Shown: piece after piece, positions 13,740 through 22,419 of the stretch | How the letters are laid out: each line of letters opens with the position of its first letter | Numbering within the stretch: position 1 is the stretch's first letter | Assembly (NCBI GenBank): GCA_028691335.1 | Contig: JAQUZK010000002.1 | Location: 1 to 22,748, forward strand | From: Candidatus Izemoplasmatales bacterium | Lineage (GTDB): Bacteria; Bacillota_I; Bacilli_A; Izemoplasmatales; Hujiaoplasmataceae | Reading direction: 5' to 3' | DNA length: 22,748 bases | The notes under the pieces: model-generated | Seen by the model: the letters and a program-made list of their open reading frames with translations, nothing else | What the model was told of the DNA's origin: nothing | Database searches by the model: none | Position numbers and translations under genes: made by a program

Positions 13740-14051
13740 TTGGAAAATTTAATTAGGGAACTTGTTGAACTAGATAAAATTAAAAGACAAGAGCTAAAAC
13801 AATTAGAAGAAGATAAATCTAAATTAGGTTCTTTTTTACGTGAAGAAAGAAAAAGAATTGAAGAAGAATATAAAGCTGAAGCGAAAAAGAAATATGATTC
13901 TAGAAAAGAAGAAATAGAAAAAATCATTAGCGAAGCTCAATTGAATTCTAAGAAAGATTTTGATGTGAGAAATCAAGAACTAATGGAAACATATAAAAAT
14001 AATAAAGATCAATGGATTGAAACACTGTATAAATATTGTGTAGGAAAATAA
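13740..14051 (+). CDS. ntpF: V/A-type ATPase peripheral-stalk subunit (G/H-like coiled coil)
   Basis: A 103-residue, highly charged protein predicted to be almost entirely coiled coil (Lys/Glu-rich heptads from about residue 8 to 80). That matches the stalk subunit called H, G or NtpF, which pairs with subunit E to form the peripheral stator of the rotary ATPase. Such sequences are too simple for a family call on their own; the assignment relies on length and on first position in the ATPase operon. The start is a TTG at 13740, 7 bases after AGAAGGTG, with no better in-frame ATG near it. The subunit C gene follows after a 14-base gap. Confidence 0.75.
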   Translation: MENLIRELVELDKIKRQELKQLEEDKSKLGSFLREERKRIEEEYKAEAKKKYDSRKEEIEKIISEAQLNSKKDFDVRNQELMETYKNNKDQWIETLYKYCVGK

Positions 14052-14065
14052 AGCAGGGGAAAACA

Positions 14066-15103
14066 ATGCCAAATTTTGCAGGAAATTCAATAATCTCAAA
14101 AGCAAAGTCGATGTATAGCAAGCGGCTTTTTGCGGCGGATTATGAAGAATTATTGAAATTTAATAGTATTGCAGAAATTGTAGCTTATCTAAAAAAAGCT
14201 GATAAATATTCTAATACTTTGGATAAAGTTATGGAATATTCGATGCATAGAGGACAATTGGAAGAGCTGATTAAAAAAAGCTATTTTAACAATGTTGTAA
14301 AAATAGTGAATTTTGTAAGTACTAACGATAGGAAATTTTATGAGTTAGATATGGTCAAAAGAGAAATAGAAATTGTTTTATCGAGTTTGAGGTCGATAAT
14401 TTCTGGAAATTTAGAAAGTTCTATTAGAGATTTGCCGCTATTTTTTAGAAAGCATGCTAGTTTTGATATTGAAGAGGTAACTAAATCTCTTACTTTTCGT
14501 GATTTGCTTTTTAGTTTAAAGGGAACAAGATACGAAGATATCATAAGACCTTTTTATGTGGAAGACCCAATAGACATCCGTTATACAGATATAGAACAAG
14601 CTTTGTTTTTAGCCTATCATAAGTTAGTTATCGAAAGAATTAATAAATATTTTACTGGAAAAATCAGGAAAAATTTAATGGATATCTATCAAACTAAGGT
14701 TGAAATAGATAATATTATTAAAATTTATCGTTTAAAGAAATTTTATGATGCTTCTGAAGATGAAGTAAGAAAAGCTTTAATAATGGAAGATATTCGCATG
14801 AAGGAAAAAGATTTGCAAGAATTAATTAAGATGCCTGATCCGAATGAAGTCTTATTGAGCATTTCACAATCTGTTTATGCTTCTTATATAGATGAGGATG
14901 ATTACGTTTATATAGAGTATCAAGCTGAGAAAATCAAATATAATATAGCAAAAAGATATATGTATTTTTCTACTGTACCGGCTATTGTATATACAGTTTT
15001 TATTTTTCTAAATGAAATTGAACAAAAAAATATTTTTAATATTATAGAAGGAATTCGTTATGATATTAAAAAAGAAGACATTCGAAAAATGTTGATATAT
15101 TGA
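14066..15103 (+). CDS. ntpC: V/A-type ATPase subunit C
   Basis: The 345-residue subunit C (V-type d/AtpC) forms the funnel that links the central shaft to the membrane ring. The N-terminal FAGNSIISKAKSMYSKRLFAADYEELL matches the usual start of the family (AR.R.lks.LL....y..L). The protein is all-helical, with three repeats of short helices and no membrane segment. Length is at the upper end of the family's 330-350. I chose ATG 14066 (MPNFAGNS), which follows AGGGGA at 14055-14060, rather than the upstream ATG at 14036 lying inside the preceding gene. The stop is TGA, overlapping the ribosome site of the next gene. Confidence 0.83.
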   Translation: MPNFAGNSIISKAKSMYSKRLFAADYEELLKFNSIAEIVAYLKKADKYSNTLDKVMEYSMHRGQLEELIKKSYFNNVVKIVNFVSTNDRKFYELDMVKREIEIVLSSLRSIISGNLESSIRDLPLFFRKHASFDIEEVTKSLTFRDLLFSLKGTRYEDIIRPFYVEDPIDIRYTDIEQALFLAYHKLVIERINKYFTGKIRKNLMDIYQTKVEIDNIIKIYRLKKFYDASEDEVRKALIMEDIRMKEKDLQELIKMPDPNEVLLSISQSVYASYIDEDDYVYIEYQAEKIKYNIAKRYMYFSTVPAIVYTVFIFLNEIEQKNIFNIIEGIRYDIKKEDIRKMLIY

Positions 15104-15113
15104 GGTGAAATTA

Positions 15114-17039
15114 ATGGCTATTGCTAAATTAAAATTATTTAATATCTCATCTGATAGCAAAAATATCGATCCGATTCTAGCTAGATTAGTTGAAATTGAT
15201 TATATTCACTTAGTTCAAGCTAGTAACATCGTTGATAAAGTTCATGGATTGCAATCATATTCTTCTGATAATCCATGTAGCATAATTTTGAAAGAGATAT
15301 TAGATTTAGAGAAGAACTATAAAATTGAAGTGCCTTTGAAGGAAGTCTGCTCTTTGGACTATTCTTTAGAGAGTATGAGGGATTACATTCATTCTATTCA
15401 TGAAGATATTAAAAAATTATCAAATCACAAACAAGATACTTTAGATTTAATTAAAAAATATCAAGATGCACTTACTCAAGTAAATGATATTGAAAACCTT
15501 AATATATCTTTGGATGATTTATTTTCATGTGATTACTTAAATGTAAGAGTTGGTAGATTACCTATTGATAGTATTGAAAAACTAAATTTCTATAACGCTA
15601 AACCATTTGTTTTTCAGTCTTTTCATGTAGATAAGGGTTATGCTTGGTGTCTGTATATGACTACTAATGACCACGAAAGAGAAATAGACAATATATTTTC
15701 TTCTTTGTTTTTTGAAAGAATTCATATTCCTGAGTTTGTTCACGGAACTCCAATTAGCGCTCAAGCAACTCTGAAAATGGAAATTGAAGTAGCGGAAGCG
15801 TCTTTAAAAGAAATTGAAGATGATATTCAAAGAATCATTAATGATAACATGGATCGTTTTGTGGAAGTTAAAAATGAGTTGTTATTTTTAGCTAAGTTAT
15901 ATGAAGCAAAGAAATATGTTGTTGGCTTAGGAAATAAGATTAACATAAATGGTTTTATCGAAGTTGAAAATGTTAAGAAGTTAGAGGATGTCTTTAATGA
16001 TATGCCTGGGGTTGAAATTGAAGTTAGACCACCGGATTATGATAAACGATTAACCCCACCAACAAAATTAAAAAATAATTGGTTTACAAAGCCTTTTGGA
16101 ATGTTTGTAGAGATGTATGGAGTTCCTAGCTATCATGATATGGACCCAACTCCGATTGTAGCCATAACGTATAGTTTATTGTTTGGTATAATGTTTGGGG
16201 ATTTAGGTCAAGGGTTATTGTTAATACTAATAAGTTTCCTTTTATATAGATTTAAGGGAATGCAATTAGGTGCTGTAGGTATGAGAATTGGACTTACTTC
16301 AGCTATATTCGGTTTTTTCTATGGTTCCGTGTTTGGTAATGAAACCTTGTTAACCCCAATCTTCCAAAATGTTTTTGGGTTATCTGATAAACCTATACAT
16401 GTTATGGATTCAAACTTTACTATGACTTTGTTAATTGCGACAGTAGGATTGGGATCAATATTTATTGTTACGGCTATGATTTTAAATATTATTACATCTT
16501 TAAAGAGGAAGCATTATCCGGAAGCGTTTTTCTCGCATAACGGTGTTGCTGGATTAACTTTCTATGGGTTCGTTTTAGTGACTATAGTATTAATGTTTAC
16601 AAGTGGATATAGTTTACTACAACCTTTATTTATAATACCTTTTGCGATATTACCAATAGTTGTAATTATGTTTAAAGAGCCTTTAGAAAGATTAATACAT
16701 GGACATAAGATGTTCCCTGATGGTGTTGGTGGTTTTATTACAGAAGCTTTCTTCGAAGCGTTTGAAGTTGTTTTATCTTATATCACTAATACAATGTCTT
16801 TCCTTCGTGTCGGTGGCTTCGTGTTATCACATGCAGGGATGATGTTACTAGTTTATACACTTATGGAAATGATGAGTGGTGGTTTAGGACGAACGGTAAC
16901 CTTTATTTTAGGAAATCTGTTTGTTATGGGACTTGAAGGTCTGATTGTTGGTATTCAAGTTTTAAGATTAGAGTTTTATGAAATGTTTTCAAGATACTTT
17001 GAAGGAAGCGGAATTCCTTTCAAATATAATGTAATTTAG
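15114..17039 (+). CDS. ntpI: V/A-type ATPase subunit I (membrane stator, a-subunit)
   Basis: The 641-residue subunit I holds the ion half-channels and the peripheral-stalk anchor. Its N-terminal half (to about 330) is soluble and helical/coiled, with the typical IEVRPPDYDKRLTPPTKLKNN linker leading into FGMFVEMYGVPSYHDMDPTPI. The C-terminal half has about seven or eight membrane helices: LLFGIMFGDLGQGLLL, GSVFGNE, and the late helices VLSYITNTMSFLRVGGFVLSHAGM and GLIVGIQVLRLEFYEMFSRYF. The arginine in MSFLRVGGF corresponds to the essential rotor-facing arginine. The ATG at 15114 is preceded by GAGGTGA and aligns better than the GTG at 15105. Length is normal for the family. Confidence 0.92.
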   Translation: MAIAKLKLFNISSDSKNIDPILARLVEIDYIHLVQASNIVDKVHGLQSYSSDNPCSIILKEILDLEKNYKIEVPLKEVCSLDYSLESMRDYIHSIHEDIKKLSNHKQDTLDLIKKYQDALTQVNDIENLNISLDDLFSCDYLNVRVGRLPIDSIEKLNFYNAKPFVFQSFHVDKGYAWCLYMTTNDHEREIDNIFSSLFFERIHIPEFVHGTPISAQATLKMEIEVAEASLKEIEDDIQRIINDNMDRFVEVKNELLFLAKLYEAKKYVVGLGNKININGFIEVENVKKLEDVFNDMPGVEIEVRPPDYDKRLTPPTKLKNNWFTKPFGMFVEMYGVPSYHDMDPTPIVAITYSLLFGIMFGDLGQGLLLILISFLLYRFKGMQLGAVGMRIGLTSAIFGFFYGSVFGNETLLTPIFQNVFGLSDKPIHVMDSNFTMTLLIATVGLGSIFIVTAMILNIITSLKRKHYPEAFFSHNGVAGLTFYGFVLVTIVLMFTSGYSLLQPLFIIPFAILPIVVIMFKEPLERLIHGHKMFPDGVGGFITEAFFEAFEVVLSYITNTMSFLRVGGFVLSHAGMMLLVYTLMEMMSGGLGRTVTFILGNLFVMGLEGLIVGIQVLRLEFYEMFSRYFEGSGIPFKYNVI

Positions 17040-17054
17040 GAGGATTAAATTATT

Positions 17055-17504
17055 ATGTTAAGTAAATTAGAAATTATTCTACCATTGGTATTGGTTGTAT
17101 TAATCACATTACCTTTAATTAAAGCTTTTTTAGGTAAAACAACTAAAAGATCAGCGAAAATAAGATTATATACTCATATATCATTATTTTTTGCATTAGT
17201 TTTGTTTGTTTTTATTTGGCAAGCAACTAATATTTCAGTGTTTGCGGCTGAAGGAGATGAGGCTGTAGTAACTGGATTTGCAGGATCTATCGCTCAAGGT
17301 TTAGGTTTCATTGGAGCGGCTTTAACTACTGGTATGTCAGCTTTAGGAGCTGGTATTGCTGTTGCAGCTGCAGCGCCTGCTGCTATTGGAGCTTTCTCTG
17401 AAAATGAGAAAAACTTTGGTAAGTCTTTGATTTTCGTTGCACTTGGTGAAGGTGTTGCAATTTACGGTTTGTTAATTTCAATTTTGATTATTAATAAGCT
17501 TTAA
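17055..17504 (+). CDS. ntpK: V/A-type ATPase subunit K (rotor-ring proteolipid)
   Basis: A 149-residue membrane protein with four hydrophobic segments. The second pair (from about residue 72) is a classical proteolipid hairpin: a Gly/Ala-rich helix GLGFIGAALTTGMSALGAGIAV, a PAAIGAFSENEKNFG loop and a last helix FVALGEGVAIYGLLIS, whose Glu is the ion-binding carboxylate. The first pair (residues 5-25 and 42-62) lacks the glycine pattern and any buried carboxylate, and is joined by a basic KTTKRSAKIR loop. So each subunit would offer one ion site per four helices, as in other bacterial K subunits. Ala-rich GEGVAIYG has Gly where Na+-binding rings often have Ser/Thr, so Na+ versus H+ coupling is open. 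AGGAGG precedes the ATG. Confidence 0.9.
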   Translation: MLSKLEIILPLVLVVLITLPLIKAFLGKTTKRSAKIRLYTHISLFFALVLFVFIWQATNISVFAAEGDEAVVTGFAGSIAQGLGFIGAALTTGMSALGAGIAVAAAAPAAIGAFSENEKNFGKSLIFVALGEGVAIYGLLISILIINKL

Positions 17505-17519
17505 AAAGAAGGGATTTAA

Positions 17520-17828
17520 ATGAAATTCTTTTTAATCACAGATAATGTAGATACGTTAATGGGAATGCGCCTTGTAGGAATTGAAGGCGTTGTTCTGCAT
17601 GACCGAAGCAAGGTTTTAATGGAACTAGAAAGAATTTTACATGATGAAAGTATAGGGATTTTAATGATAACAACAAAGTTAGTTGAATTGTGTCCTGATG
17701 TTATATCAGAATTAAAACTTAGAAGAGCTAAACCTTTGATTGTTGAAATTCCAGATCGCCATGGCGGAGATAATATAGGTGCTAGTATAGACGAATATGT
17801 TAGTGAAGCTATTGGCGTAAAATTGTGA
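17520..17828 (+). CDS. ntpG: V/A-type ATPase subunit F (central shaft)
   Basis: The 102-residue subunit F (NtpG in Enterococcus naming) sits with subunit D in the rotating shaft and tunes ATP hydrolysis. It has the family's alternating beta-alpha fold: an N-terminal FFLITDNVDTLMGMRLVGIEGV, a central IGILMITTKLVELCPDVI, and PLIVEIPDRHG near residue 79, the equivalent of the widely kept P.i..iP.. motif. Length is typical (about 100). It follows subunit K by 15 bases with AGAAGGGA before the ATG. The stop codon TGA is part of the ribosome site of the subunit E gene. Confidence 0.88.
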   Translation: MKFFLITDNVDTLMGMRLVGIEGVVLHDRSKVLMELERILHDESIGILMITTKLVELCPDVISELKLRRAKPLIVEIPDRHGGDNIGASIDEYVSEAIGVKL

Positions 17829-17836
17829 GGTGAATT

Positions 17837-18442
17837 ATGCCATATTTTAATAATAACGAAGATGTCTATCGCGTTTTCTCTAGAGAAATTATTGAAAAAG
17901 CAGATCAAGAAATCAATAATTTAAAAAGTGAAATAGAAGAAAAAAAAGAAAAAAATCTTAAAAGAATCAAAATGGAATTGGAAGCTAGCGTGAACAGAGG
18001 ATTGGAGTTAGATTTAAATGATTTAAATCGTGATTTCAGTTCTAATCTTAGTAAAGTTAAGAACGAATACACTAGAGTTTTGATTAAAAAGAGACATGAG
18101 TTATTGGATTCAATAGTTATGGAAGCTAGATCAAAATGCATAGATTTTGTTAGTAGTAAAGAATATAAAGATTTCATTTCCAATAAGCTTACTGGTATTG
18201 TAGATAAATTTGAAAAGAAAAAAGTAGAATTTAGAGTAAAAAAGAATGACACAGTAGCAATTGATGTAATCAAAAAAGAATATAACGGAAAATTTGAAAT
18301 ACAAGAAGTCAGTGACATTGAAATTGGCGGTTTTTCAGTGATTTGTTTTGAGATAGGAGTATTAATTGATGAAACTATCGATAATAAGTTAAAAGAAAAA
18401 CAACAGTGGTTCTATGAACATTCTGATTTAGCAGCTAAATAG
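17837..18442 (+). CDS. ntpE: V/A-type ATPase subunit E (peripheral stalk)
   Basis: A 201-residue stator subunit. Residues 10 to about 100 are a long Lys/Glu-rich helix expected to pair with the coiled-coil product of the operon's first gene. The C-terminal half forms the small globular head (VKKNDTVAIDV..., IGGFSVICFEIGVLIDETIDNKL) that contacts the catalytic A/B hexamer. Length matches family members near 200. GAGGTGA before the ATG overlaps the preceding stop. The assignment combines this typical C-terminal GGf........v.ID.T...rL pattern with position between F and A. Confidence 0.85.
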   Translation: MPYFNNNEDVYRVFSREIIEKADQEINNLKSEIEEKKEKNLKRIKMELEASVNRGLELDLNDLNRDFSSNLSKVKNEYTRVLIKKRHELLDSIVMEARSKCIDFVSSKEYKDFISNKLTGIVDKFEKKKVEFRVKKNDTVAIDVIKKEYNGKFEIQEVSDIEIGGFSVICFEIGVLIDETIDNKLKEKQQWFYEHSDLAAK

Positions 18443-18459
18443 AGATTTGAGGTGTTTTT

Positions 18460-20205
18460 ATGAATGAAGTTTACTCAATTAATGGGCCTGTAATTAAGGT
18501 GAAAAATGCAAAAAACTTCAAAATTATGGAAAAGGTATTTGTTGGGAAACAAAAGCTTTTAGGTGAAGTTATTTCTGTAGATGATAATTTTACAACCGTT
18601 CAAGTATATGAATCAACAACTGGGTTAATGCGTGGAGAAGAAGTATTCAATTCTGGAGAATCAATTTCTGCAGTTTTAGGACCGGGGTTATTAGGAAATA
18701 TTTTTGATGGTATTCAAAGACCTTTACATACAATATTTGAAGAAAACGGAGCATATATTAAACCAGGAACTAATGTCGATTGTTTAGATATGAATAAAGA
18801 ATGGAACATTAAGTTTTCTATTAAAGCAAATGACCACGTTGAGTTTGGTCAAATTTTTGCAGTTACTCAAGAAACTTCGTTGATAGAACACCGATTATTA
18901 GTTCCGAAAAATGTAAGTGGTGAAGTAATTAATGTAAAAAAAGATGGTTTATATAAAATGAATGATGTTCTAGCACAAGTTAAAGATAAATTTGGAGTTA
19001 TTCATGATTTGACCATGGTTCAAAAATGGCCGATAAAAGAGCCAAGGCCTATTAAAGATAGAAAACCTTTGACTATACCTCTAGTTAGTGGTCAAAGAGT
19101 TATTGATACATTGTTTCCAATAGCTAAAGGTGGAAGTGCAGCAGTTCCTGGAGGTTTTGGTACTGGTAAAACAATGATGCAACATCAGTTCGCTAAATGG
19201 TGTGATGCTGATATTATTGTTTATATTGGTTGTGGCGAAAGAGGGAATGAGATGACTCAAACTCTTGATGAGTTTTCTGAGTTAATTGACCCTAAGAGTA
19301 ATAAACCTTTGATTGAAAGAACTGTTTTAATTGCAAATACCTCTAACATGCCAGTTGCGGCTAGAGAAGCGAGCATTTATACCGGAGTTACGATAGCTGA
19401 ATATTACCGTGATATGGGATATCATGTAGCTTTAATGGCAGATTCTACTTCAAGATGGGCAGAAGCTTTACGTGAAATTAGTGGTAGATTAGAAGAGATG
19501 CCAGCGGAAGAAGGATTTCCAGCTTATTTGCCTAGTAGAATTTCTCAGTTCTATGAAAGAGCTGGGTATGTCGATACTTTAAGTGAAAAGAGTGGATCTG
19601 TTTCTATTGTAGGAGCTATATCTCCGCAAGGTTCTGATTTTTCGGAACCAGTTACTCAAAACACAAAAAGATTTGTTCGAGCTTTTTGGGCTTTAGATAA
19701 AGAGTTAGCTTACGCAAGACATTATGCTGCAATAAATTGGAATTTAAGTTATTCAGAATACATAAACGATTTAAGTAAGTGGTATAACAAAAACGTTGGT
19801 ACTGAATTTTTAGAAGCGAGACAAAAATTTATAGCAATTTTAGCTGAAGAAAATCGTTTAATGGAAATAGTAAAATTGATTGGTAAAGATGTTTTGCCTG
19901 ATGAACAAAAACTTGTTTTAGAGATTTCTAGGGTTATTCGAGTTGGTTATCTTCAACAAAATGCTTTTCATAAGGATGATACATTTGTACCTTTAGAGAA
20001 GCAGTTAAAGATGATGAAAGTAATATTATATTTAGAAAAAACTGCTCAATCAGTATTAAAAGAAGGAAAAGCTTTCAGTTTGCTTCTTAGAACGAATATG
20101 TTTGAGAAAGTAGCTAAAATGAAATATGATATTCCAAATGATAATTTAGAGTTATTTGAAGAGTATTATAAGTTGATTGATGAAGCATTTAGTGCTATCA
20201 AGTAA
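18460..20205 (+). CDS. ntpA: V/A-type ATPase catalytic subunit A
   Basis: The 581-residue catalytic subunit. The Walker A loop is GGFGTGKT (residues 231-238; usually GPFGSGKT). The catalytic glutamate is Glu260 in YIGCGERGNEM. The Walker B/active-site stretch VALMADSTSRWAEALREISGRLEEMPAEEGFPAYL contains the A-subunit hallmark. The N-terminal barrel (MNEVYSINGPVIKVKNA) and the non-homologous insertion unique to A subunits (around residues 110-190) are present. A GAISPQGSDFSEPVTQNT segment and helical C-terminal domain complete it. Length is normal (about 580-600). GAGGTG precedes the ATG by an acceptable gap. It forms the hexamer with subunit B. Confidence 0.97.
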   Translation: MNEVYSINGPVIKVKNAKNFKIMEKVFVGKQKLLGEVISVDDNFTTVQVYESTTGLMRGEEVFNSGESISAVLGPGLLGNIFDGIQRPLHTIFEENGAYIKPGTNVDCLDMNKEWNIKFSIKANDHVEFGQIFAVTQETSLIEHRLLVPKNVSGEVINVKKDGLYKMNDVLAQVKDKFGVIHDLTMVQKWPIKEPRPIKDRKPLTIPLVSGQRVIDTLFPIAKGGSAAVPGGFGTGKTMMQHQFAKWCDADIIVYIGCGERGNEMTQTLDEFSELIDPKSNKPLIERTVLIANTSNMPVAAREASIYTGVTIAEYYRDMGYHVALMADSTSRWAEALREISGRLEEMPAEEGFPAYLPSRISQFYERAGYVDTLSEKSGSVSIVGAISPQGSDFSEPVTQNTKRFVRAFWALDKELAYARHYAAINWNLSYSEYINDLSKWYNKNVGTEFLEARQKFIAILAEENRLMEIVKLIGKDVLPDEQKLVLEISRVIRVGYLQQNAFHKDDTFVPLEKQLKMMKVILYLEKTAQSVLKEGKAFSLLLRTNMFEKVAKMKYDIPNDNLELFEEYYKLIDEAFSAIK

Positions 20206-20216
20206 GGAGGCCGAAT

Positions 20217-21653
20217 ATGAATCTTCAATATATAGGCTTAAAAGAAATTAACGGTCCTTTAATATTTTTAGAGAATGTTAAGGGAATCGGATTTGAAGAA
20301 ATGGTTGAAATAAGATTAGAAGATGGTAGTGTAAGACATGGCCGTGTTGTAGAAATTCATGGTGATTTAGCAGCGATACTAGTTTTTGAAGGTACAAAAG
20401 ATTTGTCTTTAACTAATACTGTTATAAAATTTACGGGAAAACCAATGGAAATGGGTCTATCAAAAAATGTTTTAGGCCGAGTTTTCAACGGTATTGGAAC
20501 ACCAAAGGATGGATTAGGTCCTGTTTATGTTGATGAATATCGAGATATAAATGGTGAACCATTAAATCCGGTTTCTAGATTATATCCTAAGAATTATATT
20601 AATACTGGTATCAGTAGTATAGATGGATTAACAACGCTTATTCGTGGTCAAAAATTACCGATTTTTTCTGGGTCTGGTATGCCTCATAATGATTTAGCAG
20701 TACAGATTGTTAGACAAGCTAAATTAACAGGAGGAGATGCAGAAAATTTTGCGATAGTTTTCGCAGCGATGGGTGTTACCAATGATGTTGCCAATTATTT
20801 TAAAAGATCTTTTGAAGAAGCTGGAGTTTTAGATAATGTTGCAATGTTTTTAAACCTTTCTAACGATCCGATTATCGAAAGAATTTTAACACCAAGATGT
20901 GCTCTTACAACCGCTGAATATTTAGCTTATAAGCATGATATGCATATCTTAGTAGTTATGACTGATATGACTGCTTATGCAGAAGCGTTACGTGAGTTTT
21001 CTTCTAGCAAAGGAGAAATACCAGGTAGAAAAGGATATCCAGGATATTTATATTCTGATTTAGCTTCTTTATTAGAAAGAGCAGGAATAATAAAAACAGC
21101 TAAAGGTTCTGTTACTCAGATTCCAATTTTAACAATGCCTAATGATGATATTACTCATCCAATTCCTGACTTGACTGGATATATTACTGAAGGACAAATA
21201 GTTTTGGACAGAGAACTTCATCAACAAGGTTTGTATCCACCAATTGGGGTTTTACCTTCTTTATCTAGATTGATGAAAGATGGTATTGGTGCTGGATATA
21301 CAAGAGCTGATCATCAACCGTTGATGAATCAAATATTTGCATCTTATGCAAAGGTAATGGATGCGAGAAGTCTTGCTTCTGTTATTGGAGAAGATGAATT
21401 GAGCCCATCAGATAAGAGTTATATTGAGTTTGGTAAACATTTTGAAAAACATTTTATCTCTCAAGGTTATATAAACCGAGAAATAGGTGAAACTTTGGAT
21501 TTAGGTTGGAAGCTTCTATCAATTTTCCCTAGAGAAGAATTGGATAGAACTGATGAAAAAATACTTGATGAATTTTACAATCACGAGTTGGCTGTAAGTA
21601 CTTTTGAACTTGCTAAGAATGTTTATATAAAAGAATTAAAAGAGGAGATTTAG
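20217..21653 (+). CDS. ntpB: V/A-type ATPase regulatory subunit B
   Basis: The 478-residue non-catalytic nucleotide-binding partner of subunit A. It keeps the normal B features: the barrel start YIGLKEINGPLIFLENV, the degenerate P-loop GSGMPHND in place of a Walker A motif, AAMGVTNDVANYF, MTDMTAYAEALREFSSSKGEIPGRKGYPGYLYSDLA, and PSLSRLMKDGIGAGYTRADH with the arginine that reaches into the catalytic site. Length is typical (about 460-480). AAGGAGG lies before the ATG, 11 bases after the subunit A stop. The TTAGTATG junction leaves one base between its stop and subunit D. Confidence 0.97.
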   Translation: MNLQYIGLKEINGPLIFLENVKGIGFEEMVEIRLEDGSVRHGRVVEIHGDLAAILVFEGTKDLSLTNTVIKFTGKPMEMGLSKNVLGRVFNGIGTPKDGLGPVYVDEYRDINGEPLNPVSRLYPKNYINTGISSIDGLTTLIRGQKLPIFSGSGMPHNDLAVQIVRQAKLTGGDAENFAIVFAAMGVTNDVANYFKRSFEEAGVLDNVAMFLNLSNDPIIERILTPRCALTTAEYLAYKHDMHILVVMTDMTAYAEALREFSSSKGEIPGRKGYPGYLYSDLASLLERAGIIKTAKGSVTQIPILTMPNDDITHPIPDLTGYITEGQIVLDRELHQQGLYPPIGVLPSLSRLMKDGIGAGYTRADHQPLMNQIFASYAKVMDARSLASVIGEDELSPSDKSYIEFGKHFEKHFISQGYINREIGETLDLGWKLLSIFPREELDRTDEKILDEFYNHELAVSTFELAKNVYIKELKEEI

Positions 21654-21654
21654 T

Positions 21655-22287
21655 ATGTCTCAAAAACAAGTATTTCCTACCAAGGGGAATTTGTTAGCTT
21701 TGAAGAAGACTGTAAAACTCGCGGAGTTAGGGTACGATTTGATGGATAGGAAACGTAATATTCTTATTCGTGAAATGATGAAACAAGTTGAAATAGTTAG
21801 ATCATTAAGAGATGAAATATCTCATATTTATAAGAGAGCGTATTTCACTTTACAAGAAGCTAATATAACTCTAGGAGTAATCAATGATATCGCTAAAGCT
21901 ATTCCTATTGATGCTAACTTAGATATTACATATCGCTCAGTTATGGGTGTGGAAATCCCTAAGGTTCTTTACGAAGAAGAAGATGTTAAAATTAGGTATG
22001 GTATATCAAGTACCAATACCAAATTTGACTATGCTTATAAGAGCTTTTTAAAAGTGAGAGATTTAACAATTACTTTAGCTGAAGTAGATAATAGTTTGTA
22101 TAGATTGGCAGATGCGATTAGAAAAACAAGAAAAAGAGCAAATGCATTAAAGAATATTGTTATTCCTGATTATAATGAAAAGATAAAATTTATCAGTGAA
22201 ACTTTAGAAGAAAGAGAACGAGAAGAGTTTACTAGACGTAAAATAATTAAATCCAATCGAGAAAAAAATCAAGTTAAGGAAATTTAA
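21655..22287 (+). CDS. ntpD: V/A-type ATPase subunit D (central shaft)
   Basis: The 210-residue rotor shaft subunit, an antiparallel coiled coil comparable to gamma in F-type enzymes. The N-terminal FPTKGNLLALKKTVKLAELGYDLMDRKRNILIREMM is the family hallmark (P.T...l..lk..l..a..G..LLk.Kr..L). The C-terminal helix VDNSLYRLADAIRKTRKRANALKNIVIP is equally diagnostic. A short, less conserved mid-section lies between. AGGAGA precedes the ATG. It is the last gene of the operon; no hairpin separates it from the tRNA-Trp promoter 4 bases after its stop. Confidence 0.93.
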   Translation: MSQKQVFPTKGNLLALKKTVKLAELGYDLMDRKRNILIREMMKQVEIVRSLRDEISHIYKRAYFTLQEANITLGVINDIAKAIPIDANLDITYRSVMGVEIPKVLYEEEDVKIRYGISSTNTKFDYAYKSFLKVRDLTITLAEVDNSLYRLADAIRKTRKRANALKNIVIPDYNEKIKFISETLEEREREEFTRRKIIKSNREKNQVKEI

Positions 22288-22290
22288 TTC

Positions 22291-22319
22291 TTGACTAATT
22301 GTCATAAATATATCATAAT
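22291..22319 (+). promoter_or_regulatory. Promoter for tRNA-Trp
   Basis: The -35 TTGACT (22291-22296) and -10 CATAAT (22314-22319) are 17 bases apart, with the tRNA starting 15 bases later. The -35 lies 4 bases after the ntpD stop codon. Confidence 0.75.
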
Positions 22320-22334
22320 ATTTATTGACTCTCT

Positions 22335-22409
22335 AGGGGTGTGGTGTCAACGGTAGCACGACAGTCTCCAAAACTGTTTGTACGGGTTCGAATCCTGTCA
22401 CCCCTGCCA
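22335..22409 (+). tRNA. tRNA-Trp (anticodon CCA)
   Basis: Full cloverleaf of 75 bases: acceptor stem AGGGGTG with CACCCCT, anticodon stem ACAGT/ACTGT around the loop CTCCAAA (anticodon CCA), T-arm ending in GGGTTCGAATCC, discriminator G and encoded CCA. The CCA anticodon reads only TGG, consistent with TGA being a stop here. Confidence 0.96.
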
Positions 22410-22419
22410 TGATGAATTG

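Noticed and set aside
13436..13927. Long leftward open frame overlapping the HMA gene and first ATPase gene
   Set aside because: It is antisense to two supported genes with promoters and ribosome sites, and its product is a Ser/Phe-rich sequence typical of the reverse complement of Lys/Glu-rich coding DNA.
17516..18318. Leftward open frames opposite the subunit F and E genes
   Set aside because: They have no plausible ribosome sites, the products are low-complexity Ser/Leu/Phe-rich, and the forward strand encodes recognised ATPase subunits.
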